Shown here: in pieces, positions 22,620 through 33,644 of the stretch | How the letters are laid out: each line of letters begins with the position of its first letter | How positions within the stretch are numbered: the first letter of the stretch is position 1 | NCBI GenBank assembly: GCA_039090855.1 | Contig: CM077006.1 | Coordinates: forward strand, 50,787,336-50,851,335 | DNA: 64,000 nt | Source of the DNA: Macrothele yani | Taxonomy: Eukaryota > Arthropoda > Arachnida > Araneae > Macrothelidae | Direction: 5' to 3' | Made by a program: the position numbers and the translations under genes | The notes under the pieces: generated by a model | Seen by the model: the letters and a program-made list of their open reading frames with translations, nothing else | Database searches by the model: none | What the model was told of the DNA's origin: nothing

Positions 22620-23940
22620 CAGGGTGTCCGAGAAATATTGGACACATTACAAAATTATATAAAACAAAACATTAAACAGATAGAAAGAAACTGACTGTAT
22701 TAACTTACAATGTAACTACACAAGTTAATAAATTTCGATGTGAGATCCCTTGGTTGCTCGTAGTACGTCCAAGCGATGCTCGATTTCATGCCATGTATTG
22801 GCAAGCATCGGAGGAGTTGTGGAATTAATAGCAGCTGTGATACGCTGCTTCAGTTACTGCAAATCAGTACAAGGCGTCTGATAGACACGATCCTTCACAT
22901 AACCCCACATGAAATAATCCAATGGAGTTAGATCTGGAGAGCGAGGAGGCCACGCAACACGCCCAATCCATCTGCTGGGGAAATGCTCATTTAGGCACTT
23001 ACGTACACACGCTGACCAATGCGGAGGCGCGCCGTCTTGTTGTAAAACGACGACATATCTTTTGATCTGGGGTATAGCGAAATTTTCTAGCATATCCAAA
23101 TGAATGTCACCATTTATGTTTTTATCGCAGAAGAAGAAAGGGCTAATCACTTCTCTTTTTGGTAGGGCGCATCACGCATTAACTTTTGGAGAATCACGTT
23201 CCAGTTCAATAGCAGCATGAGGCGGTTCACCGCCCCATATCCTACAGTTGTGACGATTCACAATACCAGATACATGAAATGTGGATTCATCACTAAAAAT
23301 TACAGTACTGAGAAAGTTTTCGTCGTTTTCCACTCGATTCAGCATATCCACAGCGAAATCGTATCGCAGAGTGTGATCATTTACATGTATCTTTTGCACT
23401 ATTTGAATTTTATAAGCATGAAACTTTAATTTCTTGTACAAGATATCGTGAACTGTCAATTTCGGAATGCACAGTTCTCTGCTTGCTTTACGAACGGATT
23501 TCCTGGGGCTTCGTCGGAAACTTTCATTAACTTGGTCAACCGTATCACCTCTGACGATAGGCCTACCGGCTCCTCCACGATGTTCCACATTGCTAGTTTC
23601 TTTAAACTGTTTCATCCACCGCTTAATTCGTTGACGTAGGATTACAGCCATACTCTAAACGGTACCGTTTTTTAACTTTAATGACAGACTTTAATTCCGC
23701 AAGCCATAACACACACATCGTCTTCTGCTGTACGGATGACGTGACTACGGATTGCGCATTTCTCATGCATTCCTCATCAAGCCACATCTAGCGCCATCTA
23801 TCGGATTCTGGGAATAACAATTCTGCAAAACAAAAATATAGAAACCGTGTTAGTAATACGTGACAGAAAAACAGACAATGCTCATAGGTTTTTTTTTGTA
23901 CATAATTTTGTAATGTGTCCAACAATTCTCGGACACGCTG
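22620..23940 (-). mobile_element. Mariner-superfamily element, nearly complete
   Basis: It starts CAGGGTGTCCGAGAAATATT and ends with the near inverted complement AACAATTCTCGGACACGCTG, about 40-bp terminal repeats in all. TA is duplicated on both sides (22618-22619 and 23941-23942). At 1321 bp it is full length. It sits inside the large inverted repeat, so it inserted later. Confidence 0.92.
22725..23718 (-). pseudogene. Mariner-type transposase, one frameshift and two stops
   Basis: The likely N-terminus starts ATG at 23718 (MCVLWLAELKSVIKVKKRYR) and shifts frame near 23650. From RIKRWMKQFKETSNVEHRGG a single frame runs to a stop at 22725, interrupted by TGA at about 23172 and TAA at about 22853. 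Landmarks are FSDESTFHVSG (first Asp), VVLQQDGAPPHW (second Asp) and WPPRSPDLTPLDYFMWG (third acidic position Asp). By my count 38 residues separate the last two acidic residues, unlike mariner DD34D or Tc1 DD34E. The low number of lesions suggests fairly recent activity. Confidence 0.85.
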
Positions 23941-23942
23941 TA

Positions 23943-24250
23943 TACATGTGGGAGAAGGAGTGGGTCACAACAGACATGCGCAATAAAGCAAGGTGTTGAA
24001 TATCTAGAATTAAGTTGTTTTTAACGCATTTAGAGTTAATTAGAATCAATATTTTGCAATGCATTCTGTATCCATGGGATAGGTTCAATATAGGGGAGAT
24101 CGTCATTACAGCAGTGGTTCTGATTGGCAAGAATTATTAAGCTCTCTGTGAGGAGAGTTAAACCTTACGATTTTGGAGTGGGAAAAATGGTGGCTTTATC
24201 CCATAACGGTTGATAGGCTTCATTAAGGAATAAGCGCGACATCGCTGTGG
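23943..24250 (-). pseudogene. Probable end of the Penelope-like frame
   Basis: On the minus strand downstream of the GIY-YIG-like motif the sequence encodes a fragmentary peptide with EPIPWIQ- and LNSRY-like stretches, as expected near the C-terminus of such proteins, but with several stops. The mariner element ends at 23940. Assignment is by position and weak similarity only. Confidence 0.3.
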
Positions 24251-24259
24251 CAGGTGACT

Positions 24260-24360
24260 TAGACTTGATGTTATATTCTCAGGCGGGTTTTAAATTGCGT
24301 TATCGCTCAGGCGGGTTTTTAAATTGCGATTCGTCGAGCCGATATACATAAATACAGTCG
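24260..24360 (-). pseudogene. GIY-YIG endonuclease-like fragment
   Basis: One minus-strand frame reads VFMYIGSTNRNLKTRLSDNA, which resembles the YIG half and following Arg of GIY-YIG nucleases in Penelope-like elements. It is followed by a stop and a local 28-bp duplication (the CTCAGGCGGGTTTT unit occurs twice). The nuclease would nick DNA for target-primed reverse transcription. Here it is a relic. Confidence 0.55.
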
Positions 24361-24595
24361 TCCCGCCCAAGCTCGGTCGCTCTGAGGGGGATGGAATAAA
24401 TCCCATGGCGGTCCAACATCTGAGGTAAGTCTCTGTCGTGTTTTACTAAAGACCATATCGCACGTGTGCTCAGCCCAAAGTTCAGTCCATAGGGTTTGCA
24501 AATGTTTCTTTAAAACATTGGCGATTGGCGGAAAGTACGGTATCGAGCCTACATATTTAATAGGTCTATTGTTTCTAGATAAGGTGGTGGAAGTT

Positions 24596-25018
24596 CTAGC
24601 ATTTCATTTTTCTCAGCAGGTTATCCACTACACGTTGAGGATATCCAAAGGTTGCTGCGTAGGCGATTATTTTTCCAATCTCAGTGTTAAATAACTCCGG
24701 TGTTGAAGAATGTGTTTTAGCACGATGTAGCATGAAACGTATGGAGGATAGTTTCTGGCTCAATGGATGGGTTGAAGAGGATGGTATCATCGATATGCTG
24801 GAGGACGGCTTCCTGTAAACTGATGTAATTACTGTGTGGTTATTTGGGTCTCGTTTGAGTAAAATATTCGGATACAGGAGGGTGAAATCAGTCTCCAACT
24901 TGGTGGTGAAGTTGATTGTAGGATATTTTGATGCCAGTGCTTCAATAACTGCACAATACTTGAAATACAAAATGCACGCAGTGTTCTTCATCAAGAATGG
25001 TATCATATACATAAACAT
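24596..25018 (-). pseudogene. Penelope-like reverse transcriptase, C-terminal part
   Basis: This 140-codon open frame contains TNF-like LETDFTLLYPNILLKRDP, then TVITSVYRKPSSS, then HPLSQKLSSIRFMLHRAKTH and a GYPQRVVDNLLRKM ending. The order VYRKP, then a conserved serine/histidine stretch, then HRA, then GYP is what I know from the end of Penelope-type reverse transcriptases. The palm motifs that lie upstream in an intact protein are absent; the sequence to the right is inverted-repeat arm. A GIY-YIG-like motif follows downstream. Confidence 0.65.
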
Positions 25019-25573
25019 TTGTTATTTTGATGCTATGCATCCTCCGCAAGAGTAGTAAAGAAAATCCTAAGGGAAAAATTTCGATGTAACGAAAATGGGT
25101 AACGGAAGAAGGCAAAACTATTGCCTAAATCTGATGTTTCAATGCTGTTCCATGATGTGACGCTACAATAGTTAATTTTATTGTTGTCCAACAATATATT
25201 TTCCTAAACTATACCCGAACATTATTTCAACACGTTTTACAAAAACGTAAAAATAGTTCATGGCAATCTGCGTAAATTACGAGAACATGATGCTAAATGC
25301 AATAAAAGCCATTACAAAAATTCATTTTTTAATGCTATAAAACCGGTGCGTTGTAGCGAATTTGGCTTCCTCTCGCCCCATCTCTTCCTACAGGAGGTTA
25401 TCTGCAATTTACTGGAGCTTTAAAATGTATAATGTTCAGGGGCGTAACTTTTAGATATCCTAGACCAGGGATGGCAAACCTTTTTGAGACCACGTGCCGA
25501 AATTGTCAATAATCGCGCAAAATATTTTCGCGCGCCCCCGTGGAAATTTCAGGTAGCAAAATATCATTAATTA

Positions 25574-27114
25574 CACTGCCGGACAATTGCTAAGGACGGA
25601 TGACAATAGCAACGATAGCAGCCATAAAATGGAAGGCAGGAAAATGTGGAAATTAGCATAAGTGCGGGATACAGTAAAACCTGTTGTGCGTATGCAAATT
25701 TTGGATTGCCGAACTTGTTCGTGACGTCATAGCGCTGATAAGAGATACAAAGGATTTGACGCGTATTGACCGTTGTTGTTCAAACGCAAAGTTAAAAGGG
25801 AAAGAATCAATTGACGAACGTGCAATTTTCGGTATGTCTTCCCGACATCACCTAGATTATTTTACGCGTGGCCGTATTATTGGCAAGATTGAAGAAGGGC
25901 GAAAAATAACAGATGTTGCCGGAGAGTTCGACGTCAGCCACAGTGTTGTTTCAAGGCTTTGGAAATCATTTCAAACAAATGGAGAGTGTAGCAAACGTCA
26001 CGGGGGAGGTCGTGTTCGCAGTACGACACCTGCAGAAGATCGGTACATAGTGCTATCAACAAAAAGACACCGGCGCAGCACAGCTAGTGAGGTAGCAAAT
26101 GAGTTTATGGCTGCTACTGGCAAGCGGATCTCCAGAAAAACTGTCGCCAGACGTTTGCCTGGAGGAGGACTATACGCCCGCCGTCCTGTTGTGTGCATCC
26201 CATTGTCTAGACGTCAGCGTACCGCCTGTTTGCAATGGTGCCATCAACATCGCAATTGGACTGATAACGACTGGTCTGCTGTCCTCTTCCCAGATGAGAG
26301 TAGATACAGTCTATCGTCTGATTGTCGACGACAACTGATCTGGCGTGATAGTGGTACTGCATATTGTCCAGCAAACATACAGGAAAGGGACCGATATCCG
26401 ACATGTAGTGTCATGGTATGGGCTGGCATCATGATCAATGGCCGTACGTCCCTCTATGTGCTTCCAACTGGGACTATGATTGGCCAACGATACATTAATG
26501 ATGTTCTGCTACCTCATGTTCCCATGTTCCGTGGTGCTGTCGGTGATAGATTCATTTTCATGGACGACAACGCAACATGTCATCGAACAGTTGCTGTCCA
26601 GGAGTGTCTTGAGAGCGAGGATATTCAACGCCTCGTATGGCCAGCACGTTCTCCAGATCTGAATCCCATTGAAAATGTGTGGGATGCTTTGGGGAGGAGT
26701 CTTGCTGGTCGCCAATGCTCTCCAATAAACAAGGACACCCTCATCCGTGCACTGACAGAGGAATGGGATAAATTACCCCAACAACTGCTTGATAATGTTG
26801 TGCAAAGCATGACATGACGTGTGGAATCTTGCATCGCCCTCCAGGGTGGCCATATCCCGTATTGACATCTCACACCGAAACGCCTGCGGACGGTAATTGC
26901 ATTTTTTTCACGTTTACGTATTCTGCACAAAATGGCCTGTTTGTCCCTTGAACACGTTCCAAAGCCTTCTGGATTTCAGAGCACAATAAATTGTCTTTCT
27001 TGTAATGTCCTGGCATTCTGACATTATTTTATTTCACTTGGCATCCAACCACACTTACTTTTTTATGCGCTGTATAGCCGTTTATGATCCGTCCTTAGCA
27101 ATTGTCCAGCAGTG
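25574..27114 (+). mobile_element. Tc1-type element inserted in the hAT MITE
   Basis: Terminal repeats CACTGCCGGACAATTGCTAA (left) and TTAGCAATTGTCCAGCAGTG (right) are nearly perfect inverts. TA is duplicated at 25572-25573 and 27115-27116. It is 1541 bp long. It is the best preserved transposon in the window and the innermost insertion of this nest. Confidence 0.95.
25834..26865 (+). pseudogene. Tc1 transposase with one in-frame stop near the C-terminus
   Basis: I start at the ATG at 25834 (MSSRHHLDYFTRGRIIGKIE) because the upstream in-frame extension lacks conserved sequence. Residues ~10-110 hold two helix-turn-helix subdomains. The catalytic acidic residues are D154 (in LFPDESRY), D245 (in FMDDNATCH) and E280 (in SPDLNPIENVWD), giving DD34E spacing. 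The frame is open for 327 codons to a TGA at 26815. Reading through it gives 15 more residues ending GGHIPY and a stop at 26863. The TGA sits where an Arg codon (CGA) would fit, so one transition separates it from a full frame. It could be slightly truncated yet functional, but I call it inactive until tested. Confidence 0.88.
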
Positions 27115-27736
27115 TACTATCTTCTTCTGTCTTGTCTTCTTCCTCCTGTTGCTGAACCGATGAGAAAATTTTCTACCCAACAGTTTTAAAACAGTTTTGT
27201 GACGATGTTTAATTACATTTTAAAGCACAAAATCACCCTGCCTTTTTGTGAGTGAGAGAATGGAGCAATTGGTATGTATTATACTTTATTTCCCAGACAT
27301 GATAATGGTCATATGTATTTCTGGAGTCTGAAAAACGAAGGGCCGGCACTGCCAACAAAATTTTTTCGCTTGCCACTCTGGAAATGCGTGCTATTATGTT
27401 CGCCACCCCTGTCCTAGACCAAAAGCTACCAAACACACTCACTAAAACACTTGCGATTCACCATTTCTTTCTATCTTGATGTCAGATTTTTGCTTGCGCA
27501 TGCGCAGATGGACTTTCGTAGCTGTATCACATTTCATCGGTGTTAGAGTCGTTTCTTACGTTCGTCTAAAATCTGAATAATATATAATAATAAAAATAAA
27601 TATTGTTTATGAAAAACTAAACAGTCGAAATACTTACTATTGCCGCTGCCATAGTTTAGTAAATATCTACTTTTGTGACTCACATATCTTCTTGTATTGG
27701 TTTTACGATAGTAATATTCATTAATCCACCTACCTA

Positions 27737-29001
27737 TGCACACCGGACAAAAAATTACAGAATGCTCATTTTATTGGTTAATATGAGGTTAAATCACCAC
27801 GAGCTCGAAGCACAGCCTTGAGTTTCTTTGGCATGCTGCCAATATGGGAGCAGATGACATTAATGCCCAGTTTGCCCCACGCCGTGAACAACTGGTCCCG
27901 CAGAGCAGTCAAATTGGGAGGGTGTTGTTGTCTCTTCTTAACGGCCCGTTCTAGCATGTCCCAAATTTTCTATATAACATTGAGATCAGGCGAATTGGCG
28001 GGCCAGGTGAGATGTGGGACGTTGACCTCATGTTCTGCAAGCTAATCCTGTACAATGGCAGCTCGGTGGACAATGCAGTTGTCGTCTTGATAATGTGGAT
28101 CTGGAATTGCGGCATCTTGGAGGAACTGGGCATATGGCAACACCTCGTTATCCAACAGTTTCACGTAGTCCACCGCTTTCATGCCATTAGACACGTGAAC
28201 TAAGTGACCCACCCCAGCACTGGATATACACCCCCAAAACATGACACTTCCACCCCCACCCCCTTCTGTATAGCCCTTTGCACACACTCTGCGTTGAAGG
28301 CTTCTACGGCCTTCCGCATGACCCTGGATTGACCATAATTGGAATACAGGAAGAACCTGGATTCGTCCGACCAGATGATGTGTCGCCACTGTTCTGTGGT
28401 CCAGTGTCGGTGTTCCCTCGCACATTCGAGCCGCCTTTTCTAGTGTATGGCAAACAGCTTGGGGCATACCCTAGCTACACGACTGAATATTCCTACACCA
28501 TGCAGTTCTCGTTGAAGCGTTCGTTCGGAAGCAGGTTGACCGGGTCCCGCATTGTACTCTTGCAGCAATTCCTGCCGGGTTTGGAATCGTTTTGTGGTTG
28601 ATAATCGCTCCAGACGTTGACGATCACGGTTGTTCAGGATGGTTTTTCTGCCGCAGCTGCTCTGACGGGAATTGTGTCTGGCCGACTCCTTCCATGCTAA
28701 ATGAACACTACTGACTCTGGACTTGGACACGCCAACGAACTCCGCCACCTCCCTCAGCGAATGACAATGTTCACGACCAAAGACGATAGCTCCCTTTTGC
28801 CACTCTGTTACGTCACCTTTTCTACCCATGGTACTACCTGTAAGCAACAATAAAACTGATTAGGCATGCACGTCTTACAAGGCTGAAAAAGTAACATACA
28901 ATACTTTCCATTCCATTATATACACGCATTTTTCTCTGCCTGACCAGTTTTTAACTTTTTCTCCGGATGACAGCATTCCGTAATTTTTTGTCCGGGGTGC
29001 T
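27737..29001 (-). mobile_element. Tc1-type element inserted in the inverted-repeat arm
   Basis: Both ends share the inverted motif CCGGACAAAAAATTAC(A/G)GAATGC. TA stands at 27735-27736 and 29002-29003. The arm continues on both sides: removing this element reconnects it in register with the left arm. Length 1265 bp. Confidence 0.9.
27778..28829 (-). pseudogene. Tc1 transposase, frameshifted
   Basis: It begins MGRKGDVTEWQKGAIVFGRE at 28829, then VGVSKSRVSSVHLAWKES (helix-turn-helix) and RFQTRQELLQEYNAGPGQPA. A second frame carries GGGGGSVMFWGCISSAGVGH and YQDDNCIVHRAAIVQD with the second Asp. The C-terminal frame holds ANSPDLNVI followed by a stop where the catalytic Glu would be, then IWDMLERAVKKRQQHPPNL to a stop at 27778. 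A coding length of 1052 nt (not a multiple of three) confirms indels. Confidence 0.85.
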
Positions 29002-29278
29002 TAAGTACAGTACAATGTCGGGAATTAATAAACCTTATTGTTTGTTGTGATAATTTAATTAAACTTTGTATGTACCGGACTGTGGCTATAGGTGTGGTCG
29101 TGAGCGACCTAAATAAACGCAATATGCTCTCGAATCACTCGTTTTATTTCACACAAAGATCTAGGCATGCGAAAAATACATCGCGTGAATGATGTACGAA
29201 GATTACCAGTGCACTCTTTCAATTTTTTTTCAACAAAGCGGAAAGACACCAATGGGCCATTACATTATGACCACCTTT

Positions 29279-30117
29279 CTAATAACCTCTAGGACCCCCT
29301 TTTGACTGCAAAACAGCGGCCATCCTGCCAGGCATCAATTCAATGAGGTGGCGATAGAGGTCCTGGGGTATCTGCTACCATAATACCAGCAGCAGGCCCT
29401 CAAGTTCCCGTACATTTCGTGGTGGTGGTGATTTAGCGCAAATCCGCTTTTCCAAGTCGAACCACAGATGTTCGATTGGGTTCATGTCAGGTGAATTTGG
29501 AGGTCAGGGCATTAAGAGAAAGTCACCAGCATGTCCAAGATCTAGGCATGGGGCCGCCGCCGCCGCCGCCGCCGCCGGCGGCCTGTTTCCGCCCAACAGT
29601 GCATCCAGGTGCCATAACCTCCGTTGGTAATCTGTGTATCCGCGCTCGGCCGTCTACGTGAAGCACCAGGAATCTTGATTCATCAGACCAGGTCACTTTC
29701 TTCCAATCATCCATGGTGCAATCTCGATGTTCTTGGGCCCATTTTATGCGCTGTTGGCGATGACGTGCAGTGAGATTGTGAGCATGGGGACCCGGCTCGG
29801 TTTTCGGCTACGCAGGCCCATGCGCTGAAGGCTGCGATGAACTGTGTGCATTTGCCCTGGCCACCACTGTTGCAGCTGTGGGTGATTTGTCACACTGTAG
29901 CCCTGCGGTCGCTGTGAACAATGCGTGACAGTCTCTGCTCCCCTGTGGCATCAATGAGCTGCGGACGACACACGAATGGACGACGATTCGTCATTTGCCA
30001 TCTGTGCACCACTTTTGATACGTACTCACTACGAGTAGTCGTGCCTTCAGTTCCGAGTAGTCGTGCCTTCACAATTTGTCTTTTATCAAACTCTGATAAA
30101 TCAGCAGCTTTTCCCAT
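29279..30117 (-). pseudogene. Tc1 transposase with a (CCG)n expansion
   Basis: It starts MGKAADLSEFDKRQIVKARL at 30117. Next come RLSRIVHSDRRATV, then DDWKKVTWSDESRFLVLHVD (first Asp). A (GGC/CCG) trinucleotide run near 29549-29578 replaces conserved sequence. The C-terminal part encodes NSPDMNPIEHLWFDLEKRIC and ends KGGPRGY at 29279. The family's QDN block is lost around the trinucleotide expansion. Confidence 0.82.
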
Positions 30118-30189
30118 TCTGACAACGAACACTCTACAAACCGAAAGCCGATACTCGGGTTGTACATGTAGTGCTCTGTGAACTTCACC

Positions 30190-30416
30190 CAGGCGCTCCG
30201 GTGACGCTGTATTCTAAGCGCTGGCTTCTGATCATTCGTCCGAGATGGGGCCGGGTTCGAATCCCGATGAGGCATGGATGTTGTGTTTATCTTACGGCAC
30301 TGGCTCTCTCCCTTCCCTGGAACCAATGACCCTAAATTAGAGACGGGCGACTGCTTATATAGCCCATTGAGTTGCTCGCGGTGGTCGTTAAACTCCCAAT
30401 CTAAAAAAAAAAAAAA
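30190..30416 (+). mobile_element. SINE family B copy with target duplication
   Basis: The head is truncated or diverged (GGCGCTCCGGTGACGCTG), the B-box GGGTTCGAATCCC is intact, the body is standard, and an A-run ends it at 30416. GAACTTCACC flanks both sides (30180-30189 and 30417-30426). It lies in the 5' untranslated part of the Tc1 element. Confidence 0.88.
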
Positions 30417-30504
30417 GAACTTCACCTACGCCACCGTTTGGTCTCCAGACGCGCTCATTTCTCTAGGCTGGGGGGGGGTCATAACGGAATGGCTCATCGA
30501 TGTG

Positions 30505-30900
30505 CATGTATTTAGTTGTTGCAGATGAAATGTCAGAATATTAATGGAAACTTCGAGAACTCGGGTGCAAAATAAACTTTTTTAATCAAAATAATCACCT
30601 GCAACACGTTTGCCAACGGAATAAAAGCTTTTGTATGCCGTCGTGAAGAAATGCCGAACTTCGGAATGAGGCTAACTCCTGGAATCGGGTTTCAACTGAT
30701 GTTTGATTGGGAAATGATTTATGCTTTAGAAATGTGATCGGATGCTTGAAGAAGTGACAGTGCACTGTAAAAATATTTCTGAAATTCACGAGCCACTTTC
30801 TGTGCTTCCTTTCGTGAATTGACAAAGCATATTTCTGACACAACCTTTTCGGTGAAATGACACAAAGAAACTTGAATTTCACGGACTTTTCGTACTCGAG
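30505..30900. other. Unrecognised, grading into a tandem repeat
   Basis: The minus-strand frame at 30595-30933 covers it but has no known motif. From about 30760 the sequence increasingly resembles the 81-bp units that follow. Confidence 0.45.
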
Positions 30901-31210
30901 GAAAATTCTGAATTTTGAGAAACCTTTCCGCAATTCCTTTCAAATCGACGATAAATTTCCTTTTTTAAGATCAGTTAACGGAAATTTCTGAGTTTTAAGA
31001 AAACTTTCCGCAATTTGTTTCTTATATCGACGGTAAATTTCCGTTTTTAAGATGAGTTAACGGAAAATTCTAAATTTTCAGAAACCTTTCTGAAATTTCT
31101 TTCTTATATCGACGGTAAATTGCCGTTTTTAAGACGAGTTAACGGAAATTTCTGAATTTTCAGAAACCTTTCCGCAATTCCTTTCTTATATTGACTGTAA
31201 GTTGCCCTCA
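30901..31210. repeat. ~81-bp tandem repeat, about four units
   Basis: Units start at about 30901, 30981, 31063 and 31145 with GGAAA(A/T)TTCTGA. They share CTTTCCGCAATT and TTTTTAAGA(T/C)(C/G)AGTTAACGG. The Tc1 element at 31216 starts just after the last unit. Confidence 0.88.
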
Positions 31211-31215
31211 ATATA

Positions 31216-32455
31216 GACTATATTGACAAAAGTCACCGGACACCCCTTCAAAAGCAAATTAAGGGATCTGTTGCGTTGTAAGATGCGTGGTACAGCTGGA
31301 AACGATGTAAAAACAAGCCTGCAGCTGACCACAATCATATTGCACTGTGAGGTTGAGTGAAAATGTCGCGGCGGGAGAGAACTGACTTTGACAAAGGAAA
31401 GATTGTTGGGTGTTATATTAGTGGGTTGTCCATAAGAGAAACCGAGAGGAGTTTAAACATACCCAAATCAACTGTTTTGGACGTACTGAATAAGTGGTAG
31501 ACACATGGCGTGCCTGAATCAGCAAAACGTACCGGCAGACCAAAGAAAATCAGTAATAGAGGACGTCGAAGCCTCAGGAGAGTCGTTACAGCTAATCGAC
31601 GGAGTACTGCACAACACCTCAGTGTACAGGTGAGTAAAATGCTGGAACTTCGGTATGTACACGTACCATTCGCAAAGAACTTTATTCCATGGATTACCGT
31701 GGTCGTGCGGCTGCTCATAAGCCTTTCATCTCCACTTGGAATGCTACTCATCGCTTAGCATGTTGTAAAGAACATTTATCGTGGACCGTAGATCAATGGA
31801 AACAGGTACCATGGACTGATGAATCCAGATACACAATCCATCAGTCTGTTGACCGTGTGTAGGTATGGCAGCAGCCGGGGGAACGCTAGTTACCACAGTG
31901 TACTGTTCTTACGGTCAAGTTTGGAGCTGGCACTGTACTCGTGTGGGAGTGTTTTTCGTGGTATGGTCCCTGACCATTGGTTATCGTTGACAAACCTGTT
32001 AACCAGCACATCTACCTCGATATTCTGGACAATTATGCCCTACCAACTCTGTGGCAATACTATGCAACCGAGCCTTGTTGGTACCAGTAGGATAATGCAC
32101 CGAGCCATAAAGCAAAGACTGTTACGGTTGGTTTGACGATAATTCCGTATCGTGTGTGGACTGGTCAGCACAGAGCCCTGATCTTAATCCAATAGAGCAC
32201 CTATGGGATGAATTAGAGCGCCGCATAAGAAGTTTGGAACCAAGGCTTATTACTAAGCAACAGTCAGCGGCAGCATTATGTACTGAATGGAAGCGCATAC
32301 CTATCGCTGTGTTCCAAAACCTTGTCGAAAGCATGTCTCGAAGGATCAGTGCATACATTAAGGCCAAAGATGGACCGACACCGTACTAATGTATGTCAAT
32401 AAATGCTATGTTGTGTTTCTCTTCTAAGTGTCAGGTGACTTTTGTCAATATAGTG
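31216..32455 (+). mobile_element. Tc1-type element, same family as 15.1-16.5 kb
   Basis: The ends CTATATTGACAAAAGTCACC and the inverted TGACTTTTGTCAATATAGTG match the copy at 15063-16532. A TA follows at 32456. Length 1240 bp without nested insertions. Confidence 0.9.
31363..32389 (+). pseudogene. Tc1 transposase, several lesions
   Basis: It starts MSRRERTDFDKGKIVGCYIS at 31363. An in-frame TAG at 31498 interrupts the linker between the two DNA-binding subdomains (TGRPKKISNRGRRSLRRVVT follows). A frameshift lies near 31650. The end is in frame from SAQSPDLNPIEHLWDELERR to KAKDGPTPY, stopping at 32387-32389. The middle catalytic region is scrambled. Confidence 0.85.
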
Positions 32456-33644
32456 TATTTTTTCGTAATCATGTTATTAATGGTAGGTAAGTTTGGATTT
32501 CCACTGTCACAAAAAACAAAGAAACTATTACAAATTCTGAATTCAGTTATCGCAATAAAATTCATAAGAACGGAATAATGTCTTTGGCAGTTCCTCTCAG
32601 GGAACGTACTTTGTCTGCTGCTACTCAGCAACGGAAATAATTTTTTCTTACATTACATTTTACTAGAGTTCTGCGGTTGGGTAAAATGTTGTTAATCATT
32701 GCCTTAATACAAAAAGCTGCAATGATTTGTAGACTTGTGTTGAAAAGATGTTCGAACAGTAAACGGTGACGCTGACATGATTTTTTTTTTTTTTTTTAGA
32801 GATGGGATACCTCGATAATTCTTCTCAAAAGTGGGCGGCACGAATAGCTTCCAGTGCCGTTTATGGATTGCCAATGCGACACTGATGACCTCTGAGATTT
32901 ATCCTGTTTATTTGTGCTCTAGTTTTTAAAAATACCACTCTCCCTCCCCCTGTGTTTGCCTCTATGATTGATAAGATGCCTTGCATGGTTTTCTTGCCTC
33001 TTTTCATTTTTTCATATTTTATTTCGCTGTTGTGAATTGGCTGTCGTACGTACAGCAAAAATGCAATCTGGCAGGAACAGCAGAAGAGAAGCTGAGCTTG
33101 CTTATATTGTAAGAACTTCTCCAGGATGTCAGTTGTATGTGTACAAGCTTTTACAATCTTTAAGATAGTCGACTAGAGAGCACCGCACAAACCAAATTTT
33201 GAAATTGAATAAATATTACATTCACTGTACTAGAAAAAAAAATATAATTTTTCTTTAATTTTGTTAGGGTGAGATTTTTCTTTGCTGTTGTTTTGGCACA
33301 AAATAAAAACATGTATAAAATGACGGAGGAAGGGAAATGTTTTCCTTGTCTATCCGCTCCTGAACCGGTTTAGTAGAAAACATTTAATCTTTGCACGATT
33401 CTAGTCAACTTCGTTCCTACCGTAAACGTGATCCGGTGGTGTTGCCTTTCTAGAATCTCAGTCGGTAGCTCTCCTCGCTGGGATGCAAACCATGGGGGCA
33501 CGGTCCCCACCTCGGCCAAGGGAAGGGATTCTCACCCTTCGTACGTCAGATAGAGTCCTGCAATGTGACTGACGCATTTAGGCTTAAAAAAAATGGGAAC
33601 GGAAGTTTCTTCTGCATAGGGGCGAAAAAAGTCAAAATCGAAGC
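32456..33644. other. Unrecognised sequence
   Basis: No convincing gene. A poly(T) run is at about 32782-32799. Near 33460-33530, CAGTCGGTAGCTCTCCTCGC and GGTCCCCACCTCGGCC hint at a SINE-like head, but no second copy was found. Confidence 0.4.

Larger units (their letters stand above)
25466..27411. mobile_element. hAT-type MITE split by a Tc1 element
   Basis: The left end is CAGGGATGGCAAACC and the right end is the complement GTTCGCCACCCCTG. TCCTAGAC is duplicated exactly on both sides (25458-25465 and 27412-27419), the 8-bp duplication expected for hAT. Without the Tc1 element it is about 0.4 kb with no transposase, so it is non-autonomous. It interrupts the right arm of the large inverted repeat. 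Confidence 0.92.
19780..29085 (-). mobile_element. Long inverted repeat enclosing Penelope-like remains
   Basis: The left arm (about 19780-20590) is the reverse complement of a right arm now in three pieces: 25075-25465, 27412-27736 and 29002-29085. Matching markers include GCGCATGCGC, AAACTAAACAGTCGAAATAC (against its complement on the left) and ACAAACAATAAG. Subtracting the nested insertions leaves about 4.4 kb. The centre holds Penelope-like reverse transcriptase and GIY-YIG-like fragments on the minus strand. Penelope-like elements often have terminal repeats in inverted orientation, which would explain the arms. A foldback element beside an unrelated Penelope fragment is the alternative. 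Confidence 0.7.
29247..30504 (-). mobile_element. Tc1-type element carrying a SINE
   Basis: The left end CACCAATGGGCCATTACATT and the right end (complement CACATCGATGAGCCATTCCG) share spaced identities and both continue to TTATGACC. TA flanks are not clear, so the ends may be slightly eroded. A GC-rich (CCG)n run (29549-29578) expanded inside the coding region. Confidence 0.75.
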
